Shown: positions 1 through 11,054 of the stretch, piece after piece | Numbering within the stretch: position 1 is the first letter of the stretch | How the letters are laid out: each line of letters opens with the position of its first letter | Assembly: GCA_032718475.1 (NCBI GenBank) | Contig: JAUCBJ010004637.1 | Coordinates: forward strand, 5,001-40,779 | Length of the DNA stretch: 35,779 nucleotides | Source of the DNA: Nemertoderma westbladi | Taxonomy: Eukaryota; Xenacoelomorpha; Nemertodermatida; Nemertodermatidae | Direction: 5' to 3' | The notes under the pieces: generated by a model | Database searches by the model: none | The model's input: the letters and a program-made list of their open reading frames with translations, nothing else | Told to the model about the DNA's origin: nothing | Translations under genes and position numbers: made by a program

Positions 1-3000
1 AATATAATCTACACACCTCAGTCACACATCCGCCTCTACTTCTTACATAATATAATCTACTCACCCCAGACACACATCCACCTCTACTTCTAACAGAATA
101 TAATCTACTCACCTCAGTCACACATCCACCTCTACTTCTTACAGAATATAATCTACACACCTCAGACACACATCCGCCTCTACTTCTAACAGAATATAAT
201 CTACTCACCTCAGTCACACATCCACCTCTACTTCTTACAGAATATAATCTACACACCTCAGACACACATCTACCTCTACTTCTTACAGAATATAATCTAC
301 TCACCTCAGACACACATCCACCTCTACTTCTAACAGAATATAATCTACTCACCTCAGTCACACATCCACCTCTACTTCTTACAGAATATAATCTACTCAC
401 CTCAGACACACATCCACCTCTACTTCTAACAGAATATAATCTACTCACCTCAGTCACACATCCACCTCTACTTCTTACAGAATATAATCTACTCACCTCA
501 GACACACATCCGCCTCTACTTCTTACAGAATATAATCTACACACCTCAGACACACATCCGCCTCTACTTCTAACAGAATATAATCTACTCACCTCAGTCA
601 CACATCCACCTCTACTTCTTACAGAATATAATCTACACACCTCAGACACACATCTACCTCTACTTCTTACAGAATATAATCTACTCACCTCAGAAACACA
701 TCTACCTCTACTTCTTACAGAATATAATCTACTCACCTCAGACACACATCCGCCTCTACTTCTTACAGAATATAATCTACTCACCTCAGACACACATCCA
801 CCTGTACTTCTTACAGAATATATTCTACTCACCTCAGACACACATCCACCTCTACTTCTAACAGAATATAATCTACTCACCTCAGTCACACATCCACCTC
901 TACTTCTTACAGAATATAATCTACACACCTCAGACACACATCCGCCTCTACTTCTAACAGAATATAATCTACTCACCTCAGTCACACATCCACCTCTACT
1001 TCTTACAGAATATAATCTACACACCTCAGACACACATCTACCTCTACTTCTTACAGAATATAATCTACTCACCTCAGACACACATCCACCTCTACTTCTA
1101 ACAGAATATAATCTACTCACCTCAGACACACATCCACCTCTACTTCTTACAGAATATAATATACGCACCTTAGACACACATCTGTACTACCTGTACTTCT
1201 TACAGAATATAATCTACTCACCTCAGACACACATCCATCTCTACTTCTTACAGAATATAATCTACTCACCTCAGACACACATCCGCATCTACTTCTAACA
1301 GAATATAATCTACTCACCTCAGACACACATCCACCTGTACTTCTTACAGAATATAATCTACTCACCTCAGACACACATCCACCTCTACTTCTTACAGAAT
1401 ATAATCTACGCACCTTAGACACACATCTGTACTACCTGTACTTCTTACAGAATATAATCTACTCACCTCAGACACACATCCATCTCTACTTCTTACAGAA
1501 TATAATCTACTCACCTCAGATACACATCTACCTCTACTTCTTACAGAATATAATCTACTCCCCTCAGACACACATCCGCATCTACTTCTAACAGAATATA
1601 ATCTACTCACCTCAGTCACACATCCACCTCTACTTCTTACAGAATATAATCTACTCACCTCAGACACACATCCACCTGTACTTCTTACAGAATATAATCT
1701 ACTCACCTCAGACACACATCCACCTCTACTTCTTACAGAATATAATCTACGCACCTTAGACACACATCTGTACTACCTGTACTTCTTACAGAATATAATC
1801 TACTCACCTCAGACACACATCCACCTCTACTTCTAACAGAATATAATCTACTCACCTCAGACACACATCTGTACTACCTCTACTTCTTACAGAATATAAT
1901 CTACGCACCTTAGACACACATCCACCTGTACTTCTTACAGAATATAATCTACTCACCCCAGACACACATCCACCTGTACTTCTTACAGAATATAATCTAC
2001 TCACCTCAGACACACATCCACCTGTACTTCTTACAGAATATAATCTACTCACCCCAGACACACATCCACCTGTACTTCTTACAGAATATAATCTACTCAC
2101 CTCAGACACACATCCACCTCTACTTCTTACAGAATATAATCTACTCACCTCAGACACACATCCACCTCTACTTCTTACAGAATATAATCTACTCACCTCA
2201 GACACACATCCACCTCTACTTCTTACAGAATATAATCTACGCACCTTAGACACACATCTGTACTACCTGTACTTCTTACAGAATATAATCTACTCACCTC
2301 AGACACACATCCATCTCTACTTCTTACAGAATATAATCTACTCACCTCAGACACACATCCGCATCTACTTCTAACAGAATATAATCTACTCACCTCAGAC
2401 ACACATCCACCTGTACTTCTTACAGAATATAATCTACTCACCTCAGACACACATCCACCTCTACTTCTTACAGAATATAATCTACGCACCTTAGACACAC
2501 ATCTGTACTACCTGTACTTCTTACAGAATATAATCTACTCACCTCAGACACACATCCATCTCTACTTCTTACAGAATATAATCTACTCACCTCAGACACA
2601 CATCCGCATCTACTTCTAACAGAATATAATCTACTCACCTCAGTCACACATCCACCTCTACTTCTTACAGAATATAATCTACTCACCTCAGACACACATC
2701 CACCTGTACTTCTTACAGAATATAATCTACTCACCTCAGACACACATCCACCTCTACTTCTTACAGAATATAATCTACGCACCTTAGACACACATCTGTA
2801 CTACCTGTACTTCTTACAGAATATAATCTACTCACCTCAGACACACATCCACCTCTACTTCTAACAGAATATAATCTACTCACCTCAGACACACATCTGT
2901 ACTACCTCTACTTCTTACAGAATATAATCTACGCACCTTAGACACACATCCACCTGTACTTCTTACAGAATATAATCTACTCACCCCAGACACACATCCA

Positions 3001-6000
3001 CCTGTACTTCTTACAGAATATAATCTACTCACCTCAGACACACATCCACCTGTACTTCTTACAGAATATAATCTACTCACCCCAGACACACATCCACCTG
3101 TACTTCTTACAGAATATAATCTACTCACCTCAGACACACATCCACCTGTACTTCTTACAGAATATAATCTACTCACCTCAGACACACATCCACCTCTACT
3201 TCTTACAGAATATAATCTACGCACCTTAGACACACATCTGTACTACCTGTACTTCTTACAGAATATAATCTACTCACCTCAGACACACATCCATCTCTAC
3301 TTCTTACAGAATATAATCTACTCACCTCAGACACACATCCACCTCTACTTCTTACAGAATATAATCTACGCACCTTAGACACACATCTGTACTACCTGTA
3401 CTTCTTACAGAATATAATCTACTCACCTCAGACACACATCCACCTCTACTTCTTACAGAATATAATCTACGCACCTTAGACACACATCTGTACTACCTGT
3501 ACTTCTTACAGAATATAATCTACTCACCTCAGACACACATCCACCTCTACTTCTTACAGAATATAATCTACGCACCTTAGACACACATCTGTACTACCTG
3601 TACTTCTTACAGAATATAATCTACTCACCTCAGACACACATCCACCTCTACTTCTTACAGAATATAATCTACGCACCTTAGACACACATCTGTACTACCT
3701 GTACTTCTTACAGAATATAATCTACTCACCTCAGACACACATCCATCTCTACTTCTTACAGAATATAATCTACTCACCTCAGACACACATCCGCATCTAC
3801 TTCTAACAGAATATAATCTACTCACCTCAGTCACACATCCACCTCTACTTCTTACAGAATATAATCTACTCACCTCAGACACACATCCACCTGTACTTCT
3901 TACAGAATATAATCTACTCACCTCAGACACACATCCACCTCTACTTCTTACAGAATATAATCTACGCACCTTAGACACACATCTGTACTACCTGTACTTC
4001 TTACAGAATATAATCTACTCACCTCAGACACACATCCACCTCTACTTCTAACAGAATATAATCTACTCACCTCAGACACACATCTGTACTACCTCTACTT
4101 CTTACAGAATATAATCTACGCACCTTAGACACACATCCACCTGTACTTCTTACAGAATATAATCTACTCACCCCAGACACACATCCACCTGTACTTCTTA
4201 CAGAATATAATCTACTCACCTCAGACACACATCCACCTGTACTTCTTACAGAATATAATCTACTCACCCCAGACACACATCCACCTGTACTTCTTACAGA
4301 ATATAATCTACTCACCTCAGACACACATCCACCTGTACTTCTTACAGAATATAATCTACTCACCTCAGACACACATCCACCTCTACTTCTTACAGAATAT
4401 AATCTACGCACCTTAGACACACATCTGTACTACCTGTACTTCTTACAGAATATAATCTACTCACCTCAGACACACATCCATCTCTACTTCTTACAGAATA
4501 TAATCTACTCACCTCAGACACACATCCACCTCTACTTCTTACAGAATATAATCTACGCACCTTAGACACACATCTGTACTACCTGTACTTCTTACAGAAT
4601 ATAATCTACTCACCTCAGACACACATCCACCTCTACTTCTTACAGAATATAATCTACGCACCTTAGACACACATCTGTACTACCTGTACTTCTTACAGAA
4701 TATAATCTACTCACCTCAGACACACATCCACCTCTACTTCTTACAGAATATAATCTACGCACCTTAGACACACATCTGTACTACCTGTACTTCTTACAGA
4801 ATATAATCTACTCACCTCAGACACACATCCACCTCTACTTCTTACAGAATATAATCTACGCACCTTAGACACACATCTGTACTACCTGTACTTCTTACAG
4901 AATATAATCTACTCACCTCAGACACACATCCACCTCTACTTCTTACAGAATATAATCTACGCACCTTAGACACACATCTGTACTACCTGTACTTCTTACA
5001 GAATATAATCTACTCACCTCAGTCACACATCCACCTCTACTTCTTACAGAATATATTCTACTCACCTCAGATACACATCTACCTCTACTTCTTACAGAAT
5101 ATAATCTACTCACCTCAGACACACATCTGTACTACCTGTACTTCTTACAGAATATAATCTACACACCTCAGACACACATCCACCTCTACTTCTTACAGAA
5201 TATAATCTACTCACCTCAGACACACATCCGCCTCTACTTCTTACAGAATATAATCTACTCACCTCAGACACACATCTGTACTACCTGTACTTCTTACAGA
5301 ATATAATCTACTCACCTCAGACACACATCCACCTCTACTTCTTACAGAATATAATCTACTCACCTCAGACACACATCCACCTCTACTTCTTACAGAATAT
5401 AATCTACTCACCTCAGACACACATCCGCCTCTACTTCTTACAGAATATAATCTACTCACCTCAGACACACATCCGCCTCTACTTCTTACAGAATATAATC
5501 TACTCACCTCAGACACACATCTGTACTACCTGTACTTCTTACAGAATATAATCTACTCACCTCAGACACACATCCACCTCTACTTCTTACAGAATATAAT
5601 CTACTCACCTCAGACACACATCCGCCTCTACTTCTTACAGAATATAATCTACTCACCTCAGACACACATCTGTACTACCTGTACTTCTTACAGAATATAA
5701 TCTACTCACCTCAGACACACATCCACCTCTACTTCTAACAGAATATAATCTACTCACCCCAGAAACACATCTACCTCTACTTCTTACAGAATATAATCTA
5801 CTCACCTCAGTCACACATCCGCCTCTACTTCTTACAGAATATATTCTACTCATCTCAGACACACATCCATCTCTACTTCTTACAGAATATATTCTACTCA
5901 TCTCAGACACACATCCACCTCTACTTCTTACAGAATATAATCTACTCACCTCAGACACACATCCACCTCTACTTCTTACAGAATATAATCTACACACCTT

Positions 6001-6243
6001 AGACACACATCTGTACTACCTGTATTTCTTACAGAATATAATCTACTCACCTCAGACACACATACACCTCTACTTCTTACAGAATATAATCTACTCACCT
6101 CAGACACACATCCACCTGTACTTCTTACAGAATATAATCTACTCACCTCAGACACACATCCACCTCTACTTCTTACAGAATATAATCTACACACCTTAGA
6201 CACACATCTGTACTACCTGTACTTCTTACAGAATATAATCTAC
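1..6243. repeat. 48/53-bp minisatellite array, truncated by window start
   Basis: Tandem array with a basic unit of 48 bp beginning AATATAATCT and ending CTTCTTACAG. A second unit type of 53 bp carries GCACCTTAG and an extra CTGTACTAC segment. About 125 units are present; the first begins at base 1, so the array continues beyond the window. It ends at about 6243 and is followed by a short GTT-rich stretch. The 48-bp unit is 16 codons, so the minus strand reads as an open 16-residue repeat (RLYSVRSRGGCVSEVS) until a 53-bp unit shifts the frame. That is a property of the period and I do not regard it as a gene. Unit variants (ACTCACC/ACACACC, CAGACAC/CAGTCAC, TTACAG/TAACAG) recur in fixed orders, which shows block amplification. 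Confidence 0.97.
2474..4847. repeat. Two adjacent 1187-bp higher-order repeat copies
   Basis: Bases 2474-3660 and 3661-4847 are two consecutive copies of a 1187-bp block, equal to 17 units of 48 bp plus 7 of 53 bp. Translated segments inside them are identical in both copies (2468-2791 with 3655-3978; 2880-3233 with 4067-4420). Each block ends in 101-bp dimers (one 53-bp plus one 48-bp unit) starting at 3358, 3459 and 3560 in the first copy and at 4545, 4646 and 4747 in the second. Dimers continue at 4848 and 4949. Such near identity suggests recent unequal exchange, or an assembly duplication. Confidence 0.9.
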
Positions 6244-6380
6244 ACCATGTTGTTGTTGTTGTGTTTGTTGTCGTCATTCTGCATTGTTCGCTTTATGCTT
6301 CCATAACTACGCGATCTAGTGCGTTTTAAATGAGTGATGTATCATTTTGAACAGTACCGGTAGGGCAATGTTGTAGAGAC

Positions 6381-6740
6381 CTAACAGAGAACATTTAAAC
6401 AGCGAACTAAAATAGGTCAATTGCTCACCAAATTTGCACTCTCTGATAAAACCCTCTGTTAATGTTCTCTGTTTAAGTTAACAGAAGACATTAACAGAGA
6501 ACCAATTACTCATCGCCCCTGGGGCGATGAGCAATTGCCTCTGTTAAGCCTCTGTTAAGCTAACAGAGAAGATTTGATCGCTGATAATTTTAGTCGGTGA
6601 GTTATTGGCAATGTTAGTTCTCTGTCTGATAAGTCACTGTTAAAGGGTGAGTTTTACGTTCACTGTTAGTTCTCTGTGAACTAACTGAGAACATTTTCCT
6701 TAACAGAGGTAAAACCTCTGTTTAGGCTATTAGCAGAAGC
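6381..6740. repeat. Palindrome-rich AACAGAGAAC repeat region (Harbinger-like element end)
   Basis: Many copies of TAACAGAGAAC and its complement GTTCTCTGTTA lie in both orientations. The centre is an 11-bp perfect inverted repeat separated by one base (6509-6531, CTCATCGCCCC / GGGGCGATGAG), extended outward with one mismatch. The left half (6381-6521) recurs almost identically at 10913-11054. It lies directly before a Harbinger-type transposase remnant, so it is probably the 5' subterminal region of that element; this link is inferred from adjacency. Confidence 0.75.
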
Positions 6741-6784
6741 ACGTGTTAACACACCATGTAATATTGCCAACTGTAATATTTAAC

Positions 6785-7051
6785 ATTAACATGTGGCGTG
6801 TTCAGTTTGACATAGAAATTGGTAACAGGCGTAAACCAGTATATAATAAGAAGTACAACCCGTTATCCCAATTACGACAATATGATTTTTTTGAAAGGTT
6901 CGGGTTTTATCCTGTTCATTTTGAAGAAATTATTTCAGTTATTCGTGGTGACATCATGTTAGATCTAAAGAAGGGTGTTTCCTGAAATACAGTTGGCTAT
7001 ACTACTACCAGGTACTACGCTGATGGAGGGTATGCCAGAGCTGTTGGAGAT
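6785..7051 (+). pseudogene. PIF/Harbinger-like transposase N-terminal fragment, frameshifted
   Basis: An open stretch to 6985 carries QYDFFERFGFYPVHFEEII followed by VIRGDIM, the pattern at the N-terminus of PIF/Harbinger (DDE_4/HARBI1-type) transposases. The similarity continues after the stop in other frames: FPEIQLAILL just after about 6978, then YADGGYARAVGDLHY ending at about 7051. These match the usual 'PETQL..ALRFYATG.FQRVVGDLHG' region. At least two frameshifts therefore split the fragment. The catalytic DDE region is absent because LINE copy A begins at about 7052. The family call rests on motif memory alone; the fragment is not functional. Confidence 0.6.
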
Positions 7052-7073
7052 TTACATTATCTCTGGAAATTGA

Positions 7074-7865
7074 TTGTTTTCGGCTGGAACCCAGTTCAAG
7101 AAGCGAACTGGAAAGCTATGGACTCATAGTGGACCCAGTGGTCACAAGTCCCAGATAGACCATATCCTGTTTCGTAGGAAATACAGGAGCTCTATACAAG
7201 ACTGTAATGCATTTACACTACGACCCTTCTCCAGTGATCACCGCCTTATTGTGGCCAAGGTAAGACTTAGTCTGCGTGCTAGCAGAACAACGAAATCTGC
7301 CTTGCCGCGGCATGACTGGTCCTCTCTATTGCAACAGCCAAGTGTGAGATCCAGCTCCACACTACAGCTGAGCAACAGGTATGAGGCTCTTGCCTCTGAG
7401 GCGGCAGATCACTGTGAGGGCTATACTGCCTTTACAGAAGCAGTTAAGTTAGCAGCTGCAGAAACAGTCCCTGTATACCCTCGAAACAGGAAAAGGGCCC
7501 CCTGGACTGACAACAAAATTCAGAAGGGCCGAAATGACCGTCATAAGGCGCAGAAAGAGTCCCGGCTCAAACAGACTACAGCAGCCAAGAATGCAGTTAA
7601 GGCTGCATCTAGGTCCCTGAACTGGCAGTACTCTGCTAATCTACAGGAGCTAATAAACCAACACGTTGATGCCATCAATGATGCTGACGACAGCAGGCAA
7701 TCATCCCAGGCATGGAAATCATCAATCTGCTTACTGGGCGGAAAAGCCAACCAACCACCAAGTTTAAGGCTGAATCACCAGCCGATCGCCTCAATGGTTG
7801 GAAAGCCCACTTTGAAAAACTCCTCAATAATGACAGGGTATTGCTTGATAACTTTATGGAAGTAA
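7074..7865 (+). pseudogene. LINE copy A endonuclease C-terminal half and linker
   Basis: The frame encodes the end of an APE-type endonuclease. It contains FSAGTQFKKRTGKLWTHSG, the target-pocket motif KSQIDHILFRRK and the catalytic-type SSDHR near residue 60, followed by a basic linker. The upstream catalytic Glu (QEH) and GDFNA motifs, seen in copy B, are missing here. After about 7711 the frame diverges from the family because one base is lost relative to copy B (AAATCATCAATC against AAATCGATCAACT). The RT continues in another frame from 7712. This is a dead remnant. Confidence 0.85.
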
Positions 7866-8596
7866 AAGTGTCTGAGTCTGTACTCCCAGATATTCCCATT
7901 GGCGATATCTCCTTTGCAGAAGTGAAGGCTGCTGCAAAGAGCATTAAGACCAATCGTGCCAGTGGAGTAGATGGTGTTCCCCCTGAGGTCTTTAAAATAC
8001 CTGAGTGTTTAAAGCTCATCTATCCCATCATAGTAGACATGTACCGAACAACAAGAGTCCCACAAGAAATGAAAATAAATAAGTTGGTGCCAATTCCCAA
8101 GAAGGGCAACCTAACACTCTATGGTTCTTTTTGGGGAATCTCATTGATCTCGATTGCTGCAAAGCTATACAATAGAATTCTTTTAAATCACATCAGGGAT
8201 CCCATTGAGAGACTGCTCCGTGGAAATCAGAATGGGTTCCGTAAAGGTCGTGGGACCATGGAGCCCATTTTGGCACTTAGAAGGATAATTGAAGAGTTAT
8301 CAAAAAAGAAAGACAGGCATCTGGCTGTTATCTTTGTTGACTTCTTCAAGCCCTTTGATTCAGTCTCTCGTTCACGTATGTTCAGCATACTTTCATTATA
8401 TGGGATTCCTGATGAAATTATTGCAGCAATCAGATCAGTATACGATGGTTCGACAACATTTGTGTCTACTGTTGACGGTGACACAGAACCATTTGAAGTG
8501 TTATGGAGCGTCCTCCAGGGAGACACACTTGCACCATTCTTGTTCATAATTGTTGTTGACAGTTATGTCAACAACATGTCCTTAGCATGTCCTTAG
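7712..8596 (+). pseudogene. LINE copy A reverse transcriptase core
   Basis: RT fingers and palm motifs are visible in order: ASGVDGVPPEVFK, LVPIPKKGNL, ISLISIAAKLYNRIL, GNQNGFRKGRG, then VIFVDFFKPFDSV (motif A; copy B has FFKALDSV), and VLQGDTLAPFLFIIVVDS (motif B region). The frame is lost at about 8565, where copy A carries extra bases before CATGTCCTTAGATCATC. The FADD catalytic box follows in another frame from 8587. The core is recognisable but cannot be translated as one protein. Confidence 0.9.
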
Positions 8597-9129
8597 ATCA
8601 TCATAATGATGATGGTGTGATGATAACTCCACCTACTGGCTCCAGAAGTCGAGGAAATCCTGCCAAGTACCTAACTGATCTAGACTTTGCGGATGACTTA
8701 GGAGTACTCTCAGAATCACTAGAGGGAGCCCAATGGCTCCTCAGCTCATTAGAACATGCTGCTTCCAGTGTTGGTCTTTTTATTAACTCCAGAAAGACCA
8801 AAATTTTGACAGTTAACTTTGAAAGTCCTCAGCAAGTCTCTGATCGGATGAGCATAAGCTCAAAAGATGGTATGCTTGAGCATGTGGATGACTTCTGTTA
8901 CCTGGGATCATGGATCCGGAAGTCAGGTGAGGACCTTCGAATACGTAAGGGAAAGGCATGGGCAGCCTTGAATAGGCTCTCCAGGATTTGGAAGTCACCG
9001 AGAATTAATCGGAAACTTAAGGTCCGATTATTTGGAGCAGCAGTAGTTCCAGTACTCCTCTATGGGAGTCCATGCTGGGCTCTAACTGCTGAGGACACCA
9101 AATCTCTGGATGGCACATTCACAAGAAAG
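8587..9129 (+). pseudogene. LINE copy A RT FADD box and thumb
   Basis: This frame continues the RT with SRGNPAKYLTDLDFADD, whose FADD box is motif C carrying the catalytic aspartates. SSVGLFINSRKTKILTVNF, DDFCYLGSWIRKSGEDLRI and VVPVLLYGSPCWALT follow. Family similarity ends at DGTFTRK, at about 9129. Downstream translation is unrelated and runs into a 20-base C run. Compared with copy B this copy keeps 22 bases around 9060 that B has lost. Confidence 0.85.
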
Positions 9130-10033
9130 GGCGTGGCCATATCTATGCCGGACTTTGGCACTACCACCTCCCACCTCTTCCACCCCCACCCCCCCCCCCC
9201 CCCCCCCCTCCCCCCAACCAAAAGACCCTATCAAACGGATAAAAGCGAAGAGCAACAATTGAAAAATATATTTTCATATTGATCGAAATAGTAGGTAAAA
9301 TTTAAAGGCAGTGCATTTCGAATTTTCTTTCTCATCGATTTTCAATGTTTTACAGAGACTTCCCTACGGTTACTACGGAGACCTAATTGTAAACAAAAAA
9401 TACATTTTGTACTGTGATGGGATCGTAGATCCCGACCGGGTTATATTTTGTACGCGTCGCCTGACTGCTGGTCTGCTGGGCTAATGTTCTTTAGGCTGAG
9501 AGCCGTTCGGGAAAATAACAGAGTTTTGTGTTCCTCAATGTTAATGTTCCAAATGATAATAGCACAGAATTAGTAATGTGACTGATATCGCAATACAGAA
9601 TGAATGACAGGAGTAAATCGGTAATAGATATTAGTTGGCGACGGTCGAAAACTATGACTGGTCTGCAACTCTGTGATTAATGAACTGACCGGTAAATCAG
9701 TAATACAGAATAATATATGATTGATACACACATATATTGGTTTCACCTCTTACTCTACTTGGCCTTCTGTACCCAGTGGATGCTCTCCTATCTCTGTTCA
9801 CGTGCTTCCCTCCCCGTTATTGGCAAATATACTTATTGTCACTTTGGCACTCCCTGTGAGTGTTTCCCCCCCCCCGCCGCTAGCCTTTACTAGCTGTGTT
9901 CTCCCTCCGAAGTGGTTTGACCTCTCACCTCTCTCTGTTTCTTTAGGGCTTGTATCCCCCCCCCCCCCCAAAGTTGGTTATGAGGCGAGATTATTATTGG
10001 TAATCTCGTATCCCCAACTATATTGGTAAAATG
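9130..10033. other. No gene seen; C-rich stretches
   Basis: No credible coding sequence. There are homopolymeric C runs at 9189-9208 (20 bases), 9866-9875 and 9956-9969, and a generally pyrimidine-rich + strand at 9740-9970. An open frame at 9721-10029 is low-complexity Pro/Ser sequence and is not supported as a gene. If GLRX3 continues leftward this stretch is intronic. Confidence 0.6.
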
Positions 10034-10412
10034 CCACTGGTCCCATTTTCGGGTGGATAGTGCAATGGAATTGAATCCGCTTACATGTACATACGATTTG
10101 TGGGTTTTAAACACACCACCTTCAGGGGGACGTGAATTCAAGGCAATGGATTAAACCGCTACGGCTTAATTAAGATAACTTCTGATAGTTAAATTTTTGA
10201 GGAATTTTTTTCTACTTTCTTTCAAGGGGGAGGCTATAGCCACACGGTCTCCCCCTCGGTACGCTAGTGTACTCTTCCTTGCATCCTTACTTGAGTGGTA
10301 GCTAAATGAGTACTGGAGTTTCCTCTTGTAATTCTCTGGGACCGCACTGGAAATAAGACTTTGTGCGTAATCACTGGCCTACCGGCCGAAGAAAACTTTA
10401 CTTTTACTTTAC
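10034..10412 (+). mobile_element. SINE-like element sharing a core with the 22430-22646 SINE
   Basis: The stretch 10280-10330 (CCTTGCATCCTTAC, GGTAGCTAAATGAGTACTGGA) matches the body of the tRNA-derived SINE on the minus strand at 22430-22646. It ends in a simple TTTACTTTTACTTTACC-like tail near 10412. I cannot recognise a clean tRNA-like head; the part from 10034 may be a diverged head or unrelated. The shared core is seen directly; the SINE class is inferred from the other copy. Confidence 0.55.
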
Positions 10413-10866
10413 CTTCACTGTAACCTACTCCTTTTCATTAATATAATAAATTTAATTATTGAATCGATGCTATCAATATTTTAATTAGGAGGCCCCTATG
10501 TGAATTAGAATGGATTTAACAAAATTTTCGTTAAAAAATAACATTTTTCTGATATTATATTTTTTAGAGCAATGGAGCCTTAAGTTCCACAGGCGTCTTT
10601 AAATAAATAATGAGTCTCTTAATACGTTATTTTAAGGCTCTACAGTATTATGCAGCTCTTTAGGTTGCGTTGCTGAGTATATAGTTGACCATGCGAGTAC
10701 ACATGAGTAGATCAGTATAAACAATATAGACAGTATAGAGTAAACATAATCGGGATCGTGGGTGGCACTACACATTATCAGTGGATGTTTTTATATTGAA
10801 TCATTAACAAGAATAAAGGGATGCCGCATATGGAAATTTTCATACATCAAAGGGACCGCATATGGA
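10413..10866. other. No gene seen
   Basis: AT-rich DNA without a recognisable coding segment. The only longer open frame (10762-10947) runs into the Harbinger-type repeat and has no family resemblance. Confidence 0.5.
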
Positions 10867-11054
10867 AAAGTTAGTTCTCTGTTAATGATCTGCTCACCCC
10901 CTAAACAGAAGGCTAACAGAGAACATTTTAACAGCGAACTAAAATAGGTCAATTGCTCACCAAATTTGCACTCTCTGATAAAACCCTCTGTTAGTGTTCT
11001 CTGTTTAAGTTAACAGAAGACATTAACAGAGAACCAATTACTCATCGCCCCTGG
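10867..11054. repeat. Second copy of the AACAGAGAAC palindrome element, cut at its centre
   Basis: Bases 10913-11054 repeat 6381-6521 with only a few differences (for example ATTTTAAC for ATTTAAAC and TTAGTG for TTAATG). Similarity stops at CGCCCCTGG, exactly the centre of the palindrome in the first copy. A short left part (10869-10912) holds further GTTCTCTGTTA and CTAACAGAGAAC motifs in inverted orientation. Confidence 0.85.

Larger units (their letters stand above)
7052..9129 (+). mobile_element. LINE copy A: broken non-LTR retrotransposon, both ends missing
   Basis: This is a fragment of an APE-endonuclease/reverse-transcriptase LINE of the type often annotated 'craniofacial development protein 2-like' (RTE/BovB-like; the clade is uncertain). 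Similarity to copy B starts in the endonuclease at about 7052 and stops abruptly at about 9129, just after DGTF. The 3' part (about 110 residues in copy B) and the tail are missing. Segments in order: endonuclease C-terminus with QIDHILFRRK and SSDHR (7074 onward), linker, RT core (7712-8596), and FADD box onward (8587-9129). Frameshifts lie near 7711 and near 8570. It sits in inverted orientation to copy B, 8.4 kb away. Confidence 0.9.

Noticed and set aside
1147-6203. Many minus-strand open frames encoding RLYSVRS-type 16-residue repeats
   Set aside because: They follow from a stop-free 48-bp period; 53-bp units shift the frame and bring stops at the same place each time. No start context, signal or unique domain.
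9721-10029. 102-codon plus-strand Pro/Ser-rich frame
   Set aside because: Low-complexity pyrimidine-rich DNA with C runs; no supporting features.
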